DNA of 64,000 nucleotides from Dermacoccus abyssi (GTDB taxonomy: Bacteria > Actinomycetota > Actinomycetes > Actinomycetales > Dermatophilaceae), in the NCBI RefSeq assembly GCF_003515945.1, contig NZ_QWLM01000008.1, positions 1-64,000 of the forward strand, given 5' to 3'. The position numbers and the translations under genes are program-made. Each line of letters opens with the position of its first letter. Position 1 is the first letter of the stretch. Below the pieces are notes generated by a model. It saw only the letters and a program-made list of their open reading frames with translations, was not told the origin of the DNA and searched no databases. Shown here piece after piece: positions 31,462 to 41,103 of the stretch.

Positions 31462-34182
31462 GTGAACGATTCTTCCGACGCCTCCGGCACCGCCGGCGAG
31501 GCGGTCACACCCGGCCACGAGGATTTCGCCGGAGACTTCGCGGCCGAGGCCGACGCGGCCGCCCGCGAAGCGAACCCGAAGGTCAAGACCCTCACCCAGC
31601 GTCTACCCAAGACACCGGACGCCGACCGCGTCTACGAGGCGTTCGGCGCCTGGGTGGGCGATCGCGGCCTGAGCCTCTACCCCCACCAGGAAGAGGCCAT
31701 CATCGAGGTGCTCGACGGCAAGAACGTCATCCTCGCCACCCCCACAGGCTCGGGTAAGTCGATGGTGGCCACGGCTGCGCACTTCGCGGCGCTCGCCGAC
31801 GACCGCGTCAGCTTCTACACCGCCCCCATCAAGGCGCTCGTGAGTGAGAAGTTCTTCGCGTTGTGTGAGATCTTCGGCGCCGAGCACGTCGGAATGCTCA
31901 CCGGTGATGCGTCCGTGAACCCGGACGCTCCGATCATCTGCTGCACCGCCGAGATCCTCGCCAACATCGCGCTGCGCGAGGGCAAGACCGCCGACGTCGG
32001 GCTCGTCATCATGGACGAGTTCCACTTCTACTCCGAGGGCGACCGCGGCTGGGCGTGGCAGGTGCCGCTGCTCGAGTTGCCGCAGGCGCAGTTCCTTCTC
32101 ATGTCGGCAACCCTCGGCGACGTCACGCGGTTCGAGACGGACATGACGCGTCGCACGAGCCGCGAGTCGGTCACCGTCGCGGGCGCTGAACGTCCCGTTC
32201 CGCTCAGCTACTCCTGGTCGACGACGCCGCTCAACGAGACCATCGAGGAACTGCTCGAAACGCGTCAGGCGCCCGTCTACGTTGTGTTCTTCACGCAGGC
32301 CCAGGCTCTGGAGAACGCGCAGGCGCTCATGTCGCTCAAGGTCGCGAGCCGCGAGGATCGCGACAAGATCGCCGAGATGATCGGCGACTTCCGTTTCTCC
32401 TCGGGGTTCGGCAAGACCCTCAGCCGTCTTGTGCGCCACGGCATCGGCGTGCATCACGCCGGCATGCTGCCCAGGTACCGCCGTCTCGTCGAGACGCTCG
32501 CGCAGGCGGGCCTCCTCAAGGTGATCTGCGGCACCGACACGCTCGGTGTCGGCATCAACGTGCCCATCCGCACCGTCGTCCTTTCGGGCCTGACGAAGTT
32601 CGACGGCACCCGTCAGCGTGTGCTCAAGTCGCGCGAGTTCCACCAGATCGCAGGACGCGCCGGGCGCGCGGGCTTCGACACGAGCGGCTCGGTCGTCGTC
32701 CAGGCACCCGAGCACGTCATCGAGAACACGCGCAACCTCGCGAAGGCCGGCGACGACCCGAAGAAGCTCAAGAAGGTGCAGCGCAAGAAGCCGCCCGAGG
32801 GCTTCGTCAACTGGAGCGAGGAGACGTTCGACAAGATCGTCGCCAGCGAGCCCGAGCCGCTCGTGTCGCGCCTGCGCGTCACGCACTCGATCCTGCTCAA
32901 TCTCATTGCGCGCGAAGGCGACCCGTTCGTCGCCGTGCGCGACCTCGTGCGCGACAACCACGAGGACGCGAAGAAGCAGACCCGCCTGGCCAAGCAGGCC
33001 ATCGGCCTCTACCGGGAGATGCTCGCTGCGGGCGTCGTGCGTCGCCTCGACGAGCCGCAGGCCGACGGACGCCAGGTCGATCTCACGGTGGACCTGCAGG
33101 ACAACTTCGCGCTCAACCAGCCCCTCGCGCCGTTCGCGCTCGCGGTGCTCGACATGCTCGACCCCGACGAGGCAGCGCCTGCTCGCGGTAACGCCGAGCC
33201 GTCCGACGCTCCGGCGCGCACGACGCTCGCGCAGGACTACGCCGTCGACGTCGTGAGTGTCATCGAGTCGATCCTCGACGACCCGCGCCCGGTGCTCATG
33301 CAGCAGCAGTTCAAGGCGCGCGGCGCTGCCGTGGCCGAGATGAAGGCCGAAGGCATCGAGTACGAGGAGCGCATGGAGCGCCTCGAGGACGTCACGTGGC
33401 CGAAGCCGCTGGCCGACTTCCTCGAAGCCGCGTTAGAGACGTACGCGCAGACGCAGCCGATGGTCTCGATGTACGAGCTGTCGCCCAAGTCCGTCGTGCG
33501 TGAGATGTACGAGAACGCTTGGAGCTTCGGCGATCTCATCCGCTACTACGACCTCGCGCGCAGCGAGGGCGTCGTGCTGCGCTACCTCACCGACGCCTAC
33601 CGCACGCTGCGTCAGACCGTGCCGGAGTCGAAGAAAACCGAAGAACTGGCCGACCTCATCGAGTGGCTCGGCGAAGTCATCCGCCAGACCGACTCGAGCC
33701 TGCTCGACGAGTGGGAGGCGCTCACGCACCCGAGCGACGGGCCCGTCACGGCGGAGAAGGCGCTCAAGCCGCGCCCGCTCACGGCGAACCCGCGCGCCAT
33801 GAAGGTGGCCATCCGCAAGGCGATGTCCCGGCGCGTCGAGCTCGCCGCCAAGGACGACGTCGACGGACTTGCCGCCCTCGACAAGGCGGTCGCGGCGAGC
33901 ACCGATCCCGCCACGGACATCGTCATGGACGCCGACGCGTGGGACGCCGACCTCGGCGCCTACTACGACGAGCACGACGAGATCGTTCTCGACGCCGACG
34001 CCCGCGGGCCCAAGATGCTGCGCATCACCGAGCACCCCGACAAGTGGGAGGTGCGCCAGGTCATCGTCGACCCCGACGGCGACAACGACTGGGGCATCGA
34101 CGCGGAGGTCGATCTGGAGGCCTCGAACGAGGCCGGCGTGCCCCTCGTCGTCGTGGTGGGCCTCAACCGCCTCGACGGCTGA
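31462..34182 (+). CDS. DEAD/DEAH-box helicase with DUF3516 C-terminal domain
   Basis: 906 residues. Superfamily 2 core: Q-motif-like YPHQEEAI, motif I ATPTGSGKS (about residue 95), motif Ia TAPIKALV, motif II MDEFHFYS (DEFH box), motif III SATLGD, and C-terminal RecA motifs HHAGMLPRYR, CGTDTLGVGINVP and QIAGRAGRAGFD, as in Ski2/MTR4-like enzymes. The last 400 residues are DUF3516, found in actinobacteria. Probably an RNA or DNA helicase; the substrate is not known. GTG 31462 is 4 bp after the preceding gene. Confidence 0.92.
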   Translation: MNDSSDASGTAGEAVTPGHEDFAGDFAAEADAAAREANPKVKTLTQRLPKTPDADRVYEAFGAWVGDRGLSLYPHQEEAIIEVLDGKNVILATPTGSGKSMVATAAHFAALADDRVSFYTAPIKALVSEKFFALCEIFGAEHVGMLTGDASVNPDAPIICCTAEILANIALREGKTADVGLVIMDEFHFYSEGDRGWAWQVPLLELPQAQFLLMSATLGDVTRFETDMTRRTSRESVTVAGAERPVPLSYSWSTTPLNETIEELLETRQAPVYVVFFTQAQALENAQALMSLKVASREDRDKIAEMIGDFRFSSGFGKTLSRLVRHGIGVHHAGMLPRYRRLVETLAQAGLLKVICGTDTLGVGINVPIRTVVLSGLTKFDGTRQRVLKSREFHQIAGRAGRAGFDTSGSVVVQAPEHVIENTRNLAKAGDDPKKLKKVQRKKPPEGFVNWSEETFDKIVASEPEPLVSRLRVTHSILLNLIAREGDPFVAVRDLVRDNHEDAKKQTRLAKQAIGLYREMLAAGVVRRLDEPQADGRQVDLTVDLQDNFALNQPLAPFALAVLDMLDPDEAAPARGNAEPSDAPARTTLAQDYAVDVVSVIESILDDPRPVLMQQQFKARGAAVAEMKAEGIEYEERMERLEDVTWPKPLADFLEAALETYAQTQPMVSMYELSPKSVVREMYENAWSFGDLIRYYDLARSEGVVLRYLTDAYRTLRQTVPESKKTEELADLIEWLGEVIRQTDSSLLDEWEALTHPSDGPVTAEKALKPRPLTANPRAMKVAIRKAMSRRVELAAKDDVDGLAALDKAVAASTDPATDIVMDADAWDADLGAYYDEHDEIVLDADARGPKMLRITEHPDKWEVRQVIVDPDGDNDWGIDAEVDLEASNEAGVPLVVVVGLNRLDG

Positions 34183-34329
34183 GGTTTCGACCCGCGCCGG
34201 CTCTCACCGGGGGTGACGCGGCACACCCGGACAGTGACCAGCTGCCTCGAAACCCGGGCGTATCCTCGAACTTTGGCGACGAGCGGCTGCCATAGGCCCG
34301 CTCGCGCCCAGACGCGACGAGGAGATTCG

Positions 34330-35700
34330 ATGACGCAGCCCGGCGGCTTGGCCCGCACGTTGAGCCACCGCACGATGCTCATGATCGGCCTCGGGTCGGC
34401 GCTGGGCACGGGGTTGTTCTTCGGATCCGGCGCGGCCATCGGTGTCGCGGGTCCCGCGGCCGTCGTCAGTTACGCCCTCGGCGCCCTGCTCATCGCCGTC
34501 ATCGGCCTCGCCATGGCCGAAATGGCGACGGCGCGGCCCGAACCGGGCAGCTTCGGCGCGGCTGCCGGTCGCTACCTCGGCGAATGGGCCGGCTTCGTCT
34601 CGCGCTGGTGCTACTGGGCGGCCAGCGTCATCGCCCTCGGCGGTGAGGTGGTCGCCGCGGGCGCCTACCTCACGTACTGGTGGCCCGACGTGCCGCTCGT
34701 CGTCTTCGTCGCGCTCGTCGGGCTGACGATCGTCGTCATCAACCTCCTGTCGGTCGGCTCCTTCGGCCGCGCCGAAGCGGCGTTCTCCACGCTCAAGGTG
34801 ACGGCGCTCATCGCCTTCATCCTCATCGGTCTCGTGCTCGTCCTCTTCGGCGCCCCGGGGCGCGCGGCCACGGGCTGGGGCAACCTCACCGAGCACGGCG
34901 GCTTCCTGCCCAACGGGCTCGAGTCGATCTGGCTGTCGATGGCCATCGTGATGTTCGCCTTCGTCGGCGTCGAGGTCATCCCGATCGCCGCCGCCGAGGC
35001 CGAGAACCCGCGCCGCAGCGTCCGCACCGCGATGCGTGCCCTCGTCGCGCGCCTCGGCCTGTTCTACGTCGTCGCCGTGCTGCTCATCGTCACGCTCAAC
35101 GCCTGGACGGCGACCGCCTCGGCCAAGGGTCTCGAGGCCAGCCCGTTCGTGCGCGCCTTCGACGCCGTCGGCACCCCGGCGGCCGCGGGCGTGATGAACT
35201 TCGTCATCCTCGTCGCAGCTCTGTCGACCGGCAACGCGCAGCTCTACGGCGCGGGCCGCCTCGTCCACTCGCTCGCCGTCGACCGCCTCGCGCCGGCCTT
35301 CCTCGCTCGCACAAACATCAAGGGCGCACCCATCGTGGCGACGCTCGTCTCGGCGCTGGGGCTGCTCCTCGCCGTGTGGCTCGCCGAGACGGGTGTGGCC
35401 GACGCGTTCACCAAGCTCGTCTCCATCGCCACGTTCTCCGTGCTCATCACGTGGCTGCTCGCCCTCGCGAGCTACATCGTGTTCCGTCGGACGGGCGACG
35501 TGCACGGCAGCGTCCACCTGCCTGGCGGCGCGGCGGTCGCGGGGGTCGGCATCGCCGGCATCCTGGCCGTCATGGCCACTGCGTTCAAGGTGCCCGACAT
35601 GCGTGACGCCGCCCTCGTCGGAGGCCTCTGGCTCGTCGTGTTGCTCGTGGGCTACGCCCTGACGCGCGGGGTGCGGCGCACCAAGGTCACGATCAGCTGA
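34330..35700 (+). CDS. APC-superfamily amino acid permease
   Basis: 456 residues with about twelve membrane spans. Opening LSHRTMLMIGLGSALGTGLF and FGSGAAIGVAGPAA is the TM1 substrate-binding signature of AAT-type amino acid permeases (GlnP/ProY/AnsP-like). FAFVGVEVIPIAAAEAENPR with RRSV is the conserved TM6-loop. Specific amino acid cannot be told. ATG 34330 follows GAGGAG. It stands alone between the helicase and treY. Confidence 0.9.
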   Translation: MTQPGGLARTLSHRTMLMIGLGSALGTGLFFGSGAAIGVAGPAAVVSYALGALLIAVIGLAMAEMATARPEPGSFGAAAGRYLGEWAGFVSRWCYWAASVIALGGEVVAAGAYLTYWWPDVPLVVFVALVGLTIVVINLLSVGSFGRAEAAFSTLKVTALIAFILIGLVLVLFGAPGRAATGWGNLTEHGGFLPNGLESIWLSMAIVMFAFVGVEVIPIAAAEAENPRRSVRTAMRALVARLGLFYVVAVLLIVTLNAWTATASAKGLEASPFVRAFDAVGTPAAAGVMNFVILVAALSTGNAQLYGAGRLVHSLAVDRLAPAFLARTNIKGAPIVATLVSALGLLLAVWLAETGVADAFTKLVSIATFSVLITWLLALASYIVFRRTGDVHGSVHLPGGAAVAGVGIAGILAVMATAFKVPDMRDAALVGGLWLVVLLVGYALTRGVRRTKVTIS

Positions 35701-35747
35701 CGCCGGAGGGTGGGCGAACTCGATTTTCGCCCCGTTTGGTGGTGGGC

Positions 35748-35753
35748 TAAGGG
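35748..35753 (+). promoter_or_regulatory. -10-like TAAGGG before treY
   Basis: TAAGGG is one base before ATG 35755 and 7 bases before the in-frame GTG 35761. If transcription is leaderless the true start would be GTG 35761. Confidence 0.3.
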
Positions 35754-35754
35754 C

Positions 35755-38418
35755 ATGAGTGTGCCTGTGACGTCCACCTACCGGTTCCAACTGCACGCCG
35801 ACTTCACCCTCGACGACGCTCGGGCCCAGCTGCCCTACCTCAAGAAGCTGGGCATCTCGCACGCCTACTGCTCGCCGATCCTCGCGGCGGTGCCCGGCTC
35901 GGTGCACGGCTACGACGTCCTCGACCACACGCGCGTCAACCCCGAGATCGGTGGGCGGGAGGCCTTCGTCGCCTTCGCCGACGCCGCACACGAGATGGGC
36001 CTGGGCGTCATCGTCGACGTCGTGCCCAACCACATGGCCTTCGTCGCGCCCGAGTCGGGCAACCGTCCGCTGTGGGTGCTGCTCAAGGGCGGCCAGGACG
36101 CCCCGACGGCGCACTGGTTCGATGTCGACTGGGCGGCCGGTGACGGCAAGCTCGGCGTGCCGATCCTCGGCAACTCGCTCGAGCAGGAGATCGCCGACGG
36201 CGCCATCACGCTCGACCGCAGCGGCGACGAGCCCGTCATTCGCTACTACGAGCACGACTTCCCCGTCGCGGACGGCACCCTCGACGGCGTCTCTGAGGAA
36301 CCGACGGGCGACGAACTGCGCTCCCTCCTCGACGCCCAGCACTACCGCCTGGCCTTCTGGCGCGAGCGCGACACGGTGCTCAACTACCGCCGCTTCTTCG
36401 AGGTGAACGAGCTCATCGCCGTGCGTGTCGAGGTGGCCGAGGTCTTCGACGCCACCCACGCGTTGCTGCTCGAGCTCCACCACGCCGGCCACATCGACGG
36501 TTTCCGCATCGACCACCCCGACGGCCTCGCCGACCCGCGCGGTTACCTCGCGCGCCTCGCGAAGGAGTGCCGCAAGGACACCCCGATCTGGGTCGAGAAG
36601 ATTCTCGAGCCGGGGGAGGACCTGCCGAAGGACTGGGCGTGCGCGGGCACGACCGGTTACGACGCGATGGCGGCGATCACGGCAGCGCTCGTGGACGACG
36701 CGGCGGCACCCGTTCTCGACGAGGTGTGGCAGCGAGCCCTCGCCGAGGGCGACGCCCACGACGTCCACGAGGCAGCGGCCGACGCGAAGCGCTTCGTCGT
36801 CGAGAACGGCCTGGTGGCGGAGGTCGAGCGGCTCACCCGCCGCGCGAGCGAGGTGCGCCCCGACCTCGAGCGCGCTCGTCTGCGCGCCGCCATCGTCGAA
36901 CTGCTCGTCGCCGCGCCGGTGTACCGCGCCTATCTCGTGCCGGGTGAGCGTATGGACGCACGGGCGAAGGCCCACCTCGACGACGCCCTCGCGGCAGCGC
37001 GCGAGAGCCGTCCCGACCTCGTGACGGAGATCGACGCCCTCAAGCCCATCGCGCTCGTGCGCCCGACGGCCGGAGCCGACGAGTTCGTCGACACCGAGAG
37101 TTCGTCGGCCGACTTCGCCGTCCGTCTCCAGCAGACGTGGGGCCCGGTCATGGCGAAGTCGATCGAGGACACGCTCTTCTACCGCTGGCACACGCTCACC
37201 GCGCTCAACGAGGTGGGTGGCGACCCTGCGGTGCTCACCGACGCGGGCCCGCACCGCCTCCACGCGTGGGCGCAGCACAACGCCAAGCAGTGGCCGCGCA
37301 CGATGACGACGCTCTCGACGCACGACACGAAGCGCAGCGAGGACGTCCGAGCCGCACTGCTCGCCCTCGCCGGCGACACCGACGGGTGGCGCGAGTGCTC
37401 CGAGGCCGCCTTCGCGCTCGCCGACGCCGCGGGCGTCGACAGGGGGGCGGTTCACCTCGTGTGGCAGACGATCGCCGGGTTCTCCACGGCCTTCGGTGTC
37501 GACGACGACGGCTCGCACGACCTCGGCATCGACGCCCAGCGCCTCGACGACTACCTGACGAAGGCGCTGCGCGAGGCCAAGGTGTTCACCGCCTGGATCG
37601 ACGGTGACGAGACGTACGAGGAGCAGGTGCTCGGCCTCGCCCGCCTCGTGCTCGACGCGCCGGCGAACGACAAGCAGGGCGAAGCTGCAGCGTCAGCGGA
37701 TGCGAAGTCGACCCTCGCCGCCGATCTGCGCGAGCGCATCCTCGCCGCGCGTCGCGACAACGCCGAGGCCATCCGCCTCACCGGTGACTCGCAGAAGGTG
37801 CTCCAACTGTTCCTGCCGGGCGTGCCCGACACCTATCAGGGCAGCGAACGCCCGACGCTCAGCCTCGTCGACCCCGACAACCGTCGCAGCGTCGACTACG
37901 CCGAGCTCGAGCGCCGCCTCGACGTGCCGGGTTCGCGTCCGCGCCTCGTGGCGCAGTGCCTCGCGGCCGATGTGCACGACCCTGCGAACCCCGGCTCGAC
38001 CTACAGGGCGCTCGAATCCGACAACGAGTTCGTCGTTGCCTTCGAGCGTGCGCTGCCGGCCGGCTCGGTCGCGCGCCGCCACCTCGCGGACGCGGGTCGA
38101 CGCGTGTCCGACGCCGGACGCAGCGTCCAGCGTCTGGTGAACCGCGACAAGGGAGCCAAGGCGGACGCGACGGACCACGCCTTCGAACATGCCGAGCACG
38201 GCGCCCCGTTCGCCGTTGCGGTGGTCGGGGTGCGCGCGGCCTCGCGCGCCTTGCGCGACAACACGCTCGCCGACGCGGACGTGCCCCTCTCGGCGGGCAC
38301 GTGGCGTCACGCCTTCAGCGGTCAGCGCGTCGTCGTCACGGACGGCCAAGCGCTGCGTCTGGGCGACCTCGAACCCCACGAGTTCGGGAACGTGCACGTG
38401 CTCGTGCAGGAGAAGTGA
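35755..38418 (+). CDS. treY: Malto-oligosyltrehalose synthase (TreY)
   Basis: Isomerises the reducing-end glucose of maltodextrin to a trehalose linkage. 887 residues, longer than many TreY (about 770-830). GH13 barrel: STYRFQLHADFTLDDA, PYLKKLGISHAYCSPIL, GSVHGYDVLDHTRVNPE, VVPNHMAF, nucleophile region GFRIDHPDGLADPRGYL, acid/base WVEKIL and LSTHDTKRSEDVRAAL with the third acid. The C-terminal part includes PDTYQGSERPTLSLVDPDN-type sequence. ATG 35755 or GTG 35761 is the start. Its TGA overlaps the treZ ATG, so the two are one operon. Confidence 0.95.
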   Translation: MSVPVTSTYRFQLHADFTLDDARAQLPYLKKLGISHAYCSPILAAVPGSVHGYDVLDHTRVNPEIGGREAFVAFADAAHEMGLGVIVDVVPNHMAFVAPESGNRPLWVLLKGGQDAPTAHWFDVDWAAGDGKLGVPILGNSLEQEIADGAITLDRSGDEPVIRYYEHDFPVADGTLDGVSEEPTGDELRSLLDAQHYRLAFWRERDTVLNYRRFFEVNELIAVRVEVAEVFDATHALLLELHHAGHIDGFRIDHPDGLADPRGYLARLAKECRKDTPIWVEKILEPGEDLPKDWACAGTTGYDAMAAITAALVDDAAAPVLDEVWQRALAEGDAHDVHEAAADAKRFVVENGLVAEVERLTRRASEVRPDLERARLRAAIVELLVAAPVYRAYLVPGERMDARAKAHLDDALAAARESRPDLVTEIDALKPIALVRPTAGADEFVDTESSSADFAVRLQQTWGPVMAKSIEDTLFYRWHTLTALNEVGGDPAVLTDAGPHRLHAWAQHNAKQWPRTMTTLSTHDTKRSEDVRAALLALAGDTDGWRECSEAAFALADAAGVDRGAVHLVWQTIAGFSTAFGVDDDGSHDLGIDAQRLDDYLTKALREAKVFTAWIDGDETYEEQVLGLARLVLDAPANDKQGEAAASADAKSTLAADLRERILAARRDNAEAIRLTGDSQKVLQLFLPGVPDTYQGSERPTLSLVDPDNRRSVDYAELERRLDVPGSRPRLVAQCLAADVHDPANPGSTYRALESDNEFVVAFERALPAGSVARRHLADAGRRVSDAGRSVQRLVNRDKGAKADATDHAFEHAEHGAPFAVAVVGVRAASRALRDNTLADADVPLSAGTWRHAFSGQRVVVTDGQALRLGDLEPHEFGNVHVLVQEK

Positions 38419-40265
38419 TGACGATGACCACCTACGCATCGCCCGACTTCACCGGGTCGGCGCAGACCATCTCGGTCTGGGCGCCCAACGCCGAGCGCAG
38501 CGTCCACCTCGTGGCCGACGGCGTACGTTCCCTCATGCGCTCCGGTGACGACGGCTGGTGGCACTCGCGCGAGCCGCTCGCCGTCGGCAGCGAGTACGCG
38601 TTCAGCGTGGACGGCGGCGACCTGCGTCCCGATCCGCGCAGCCTGCTGCAGCCCGAGGGCGTACACGGCCCGAGCCAGGTCGTCGACCTCGGTGAGTACG
38701 AGTGGAGCGACGCCGAGTGGCAGGGCCACCACACGCGCGCCGGCGGCAACGGTCTCGAGGGCGCTGTCTTCTACGAACTGCACATCGGCACGTTCACCGA
38801 GGAGGGCACGTTCGAGGCGGCGGCTGCTCGCCTCGACCACCTCGTCGACCTCGGCGTGACGCACGTCGAGATCCTGCCGGTGAATGCCGTTCCGGGCCGC
38901 TGGAACTGGGGTTACGACGGCGTCAACTGGTACGCCACGAGCAGCATCTACGGCGGCCCGCAGGCGTTCCAGGCGTTCGTCGACGCGTGCCACACCAAGG
39001 GCCTCGCCGTGTGCCTCGACGTCGTCTACAACCACCTCGGGCCGAACGGCAACTACCTGCCGGTCTTCATGCCGATCTACAACGAGGCCCGCCAGTCCCC
39101 GTGGGGCACGGCCATCAACCTCGACGGCCCGAACAGCGACGAGGTGCGTCGCTTCATCATCGAGAACGCGCTCATGTGGTTCGAGCGCTTCCACGTCGAC
39201 GCCTTCCGCCTCGACGCCGTGCACGCGCTCGTCGACGAGTCGGCCGTGCACATCCTCGAGGAGATCGTCGCCAACCTCGAAGCCGCAGCCGAGCGCCTCG
39301 GACGCCGCGTCGTCGTCGTGGCCGAGTCCGACCGCAACGACCCCGCCACTGTGACGCCGCGCCGGCGCGAGCCGGTGACCGGCGAAATCGCCGTGGCCGA
39401 CGGTGGCTCCTCCGGCCTGGGCCTCACGGGCCAGTGGGCCGACGACATCCACCACGCCCTGCACGTGCTGCTCACGGGCGAGACCCAGGGCTACTACGAG
39501 GACTTCGCCGATCCGGAGGCGCTCGCAAAGGTCTTCACGACGCCGTTCTTCCACGACGGCACGTACTCGAGCTTCCGCGGACGCCGTCACGGGCGCCCCG
39601 TGGACCCCGCGCAGACGCCGGGCTGGCGCTACGTCGCATCGCTGCAGACGCACGACCAGGTCGGTAACCGCGCCTCCGGCGATCGTTTGTCGCACCTGCT
39701 CTCGGTCGGCCGGTTGGCCTGTGGCTCAGCGCTTCTGCTCTCCTCGCCGTACACGCCGATGCTCTTCATGGGGGAGGAGTACGGCGCCCGCACGCCGTGG
39801 CAGTTCTTCACCGACCACGACGACCCCGAGATCGCTGCGGCGACGTCGCGCGGTCGCGCCGAGGAGTTCGCCGCGCACGGATGGGGCGACGAGGTGCCCG
39901 ACCCGCAGGAGGAGTCGACGTTCACCAACTCGACCCTCGACTGGAGCGAACTCGACGACACCGAGGGAGAGTCTGCGCTCCTGCTCGACTGGTACCGCAC
40001 CCTCATCCGCCTGCGCCGCGACGAGCCGTCGCTCGCCGCCGACGATCTCGGCACGACGCGGGTGGAGCGCCGCGGGAAGGGTTCGAGCAGCGTCGTCGTT
40101 GTCCACCGAGGCGACCTTCGTGTGGTCGTCAACCTCAGCGACGAGCCCGTCACCGAAGCGGGCGAGGTCGTCGCGGCCTGGCACACGGTCGACGTGCGTG
40201 AAGGCCGCGACGGCAGCGGCTCGAGCGTCGTCATCCCGACGGACTCGGTCGCGCTCCTGCGCTGA
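38418..40265 (+). CDS. treZ: Malto-oligosyltrehalose trehalohydrolase (TreZ)
   Basis: Releases trehalose from the product of TreY. 615 residues. N-terminal beta domain (ISVWAPNAERSVHLVADG), then GH13 barrel: YELHIGTFTEEGTFEAAAAR, VEILPVNAVPGRWNWGYDGV, CLDVVYNHLGPNGNYL, nucleophile in DAFRLDAVHALVD, acid in VVAESDRNDP, QTHDQVGNRA and LLLSSPYTPMLFMGEEYG. ATG 38418 overlaps the treY stop (TGATG) and has AGGAG upstream. Together with TreY this gives the OtsAB-independent trehalose route; no debranching enzyme (TreX) is in the window. Confidence 0.95.
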   Translation: MTMTTYASPDFTGSAQTISVWAPNAERSVHLVADGVRSLMRSGDDGWWHSREPLAVGSEYAFSVDGGDLRPDPRSLLQPEGVHGPSQVVDLGEYEWSDAEWQGHHTRAGGNGLEGAVFYELHIGTFTEEGTFEAAAARLDHLVDLGVTHVEILPVNAVPGRWNWGYDGVNWYATSSIYGGPQAFQAFVDACHTKGLAVCLDVVYNHLGPNGNYLPVFMPIYNEARQSPWGTAINLDGPNSDEVRRFIIENALMWFERFHVDAFRLDAVHALVDESAVHILEEIVANLEAAAERLGRRVVVVAESDRNDPATVTPRRREPVTGEIAVADGGSSGLGLTGQWADDIHHALHVLLTGETQGYYEDFADPEALAKVFTTPFFHDGTYSSFRGRRHGRPVDPAQTPGWRYVASLQTHDQVGNRASGDRLSHLLSVGRLACGSALLLSSPYTPMLFMGEEYGARTPWQFFTDHDDPEIAAATSRGRAEEFAAHGWGDEVPDPQEESTFTNSTLDWSELDDTEGESALLLDWYRTLIRLRRDEPSLAADDLGTTRVERRGKGSSSVVVVHRGDLRVVVNLSDEPVTEAGEVVAAWHTVDVREGRDGSGSSVVIPTDSVALLR

Positions 40266-40295
40266 GACGCCGACCTGACGAAGGGAAACCCGCTC

Positions 40296-40922
40296 TTGGC
40301 TCGCGCCCACCACAAGCCGCTGTTCTTCACCGATCGTGACTTCCAGTCGTTCGCCGGCGCACCCGACCCGGCGGACGTGACGGCGGTGGCGCACGAGAGC
40401 GCGGCCGTGCTCGTGGGCGCGGGGCGCACCAACTCCGACCCCGAGGTGACGCGTCGACTCATCGCGCTCACCGACGAGATCGGCCTGTCGACGCTCGCGC
40501 AGCTGTGGTCGGGGCGTCCCGCAGTGTCCCTCCCGGGCGCGATGTGGCGCCTCTACACGCTGCGCGAGTGGGTGCGGCGGGCGTCGGTCGAGGCGTCGGC
40601 GGACTACACGGCCGGAATCCGGCACGCGCAGGTTTCGCACGCGGTCGCTGGGTCGGCCGACCCGTACGGCCCGAAGGAGATCGAGCACCTCGTCGACCGC
40701 ATTCTCGAGGGCGCGTTCACGGGTGACTTCGCCGTAGCGCTCGAGCGGGCTGCCGCGTTCTGCCGCGTCGTCGCGAGCGGACGGGCCGAGCGCGCGGAGC
40801 GTCACGACGGACACGACGATGCTCGAGCCGACGGTGAGGCGCGTAGCGCTGCGCTCCTCGGTGACACGGCTCGTGACCTGACGAAGTGCGCCGCCGTTTG
40901 GCGCATCGGATCGCTCGACTGA
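40296..40922 (+). CDS. Unknown 208-residue protein after treZ
   Basis: Not recognised. Helical, soluble: MARAHHKPLFFTDRDFQSFA, ESAAVLVGAGRTNSDPEVTR, STLAQLWSGRPAVSLPGAMW, LYTLREWVRRASVEASADYT and a C-terminal Asp/Arg-rich linker. The length, charge and lack of membrane helices suggest a cytoplasmic regulatory or adaptor protein, which is inference. TTG 40296 has GAAGG about 11 bases upstream. It starts 30 bp after treZ and may be part of the trehalose operon. A long hairpin follows at 40947. Confidence 0.6.
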   Translation: MARAHHKPLFFTDRDFQSFAGAPDPADVTAVAHESAAVLVGAGRTNSDPEVTRRLIALTDEIGLSTLAQLWSGRPAVSLPGAMWRLYTLREWVRRASVEASADYTAGIRHAQVSHAVAGSADPYGPKEIEHLVDRILEGAFTGDFAVALERAAAFCRVVASGRAERAERHDGHDDARADGEARSAALLGDTARDLTKCAAVWRIGSLD

Positions 40923-40946
40923 TGTGGAGCGCCTGCTCGACGACGG

Positions 40947-41009
40947 TGGGCAGACTTTCCTGCGCTCGGGCAGCGTCTCCCTCGGCCCGACTGCAGGAAA
41001 CCCTGCCCA
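40947..41009. repeat. 63-nt long imperfect hairpin after the treYZ unit
   Basis: Outer arms TGGGCAGACTTTCCTGC (40947-40963) and GCAGGAAACCCTGCCCA (40993-41009) match at 15 of 17 positions; an inner TCGGGC/GCCCGA stem continues it over a 13-base loop. It is far longer than the other terminators here. It could be a terminator of the upstream operon or a miniature inverted-repeat element. Confidence 0.7.
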
Positions 41010-41092
41010 GCGATGACGCCGGCGGTAGGGGCGGTCCCAAGGTCGTGGCACATGCCACCCGTTCGGGGAATGAAATCGCCGCACTCAGTCGT

Positions 41093-41098
41093 TAGGCT
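41093..41098 (+). promoter_or_regulatory. -10 hexamer TAGGCT of a putative small RNA
   Basis: TAGGCT stands 5-6 bases before the first base of a 13-bp outer stem, with no convincing coding sequence downstream. Confidence 0.45.
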
Positions 41099-41103
41099 TG
41101 AAC

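Noticed and set aside
34204-37518. A 1104-codon open frame on the minus strand opposite the permease and treY
   Set aside because: Arg/Asp/Val-rich shadow frame of GC-rich genes; the plus-strand proteins are clearly recognised.
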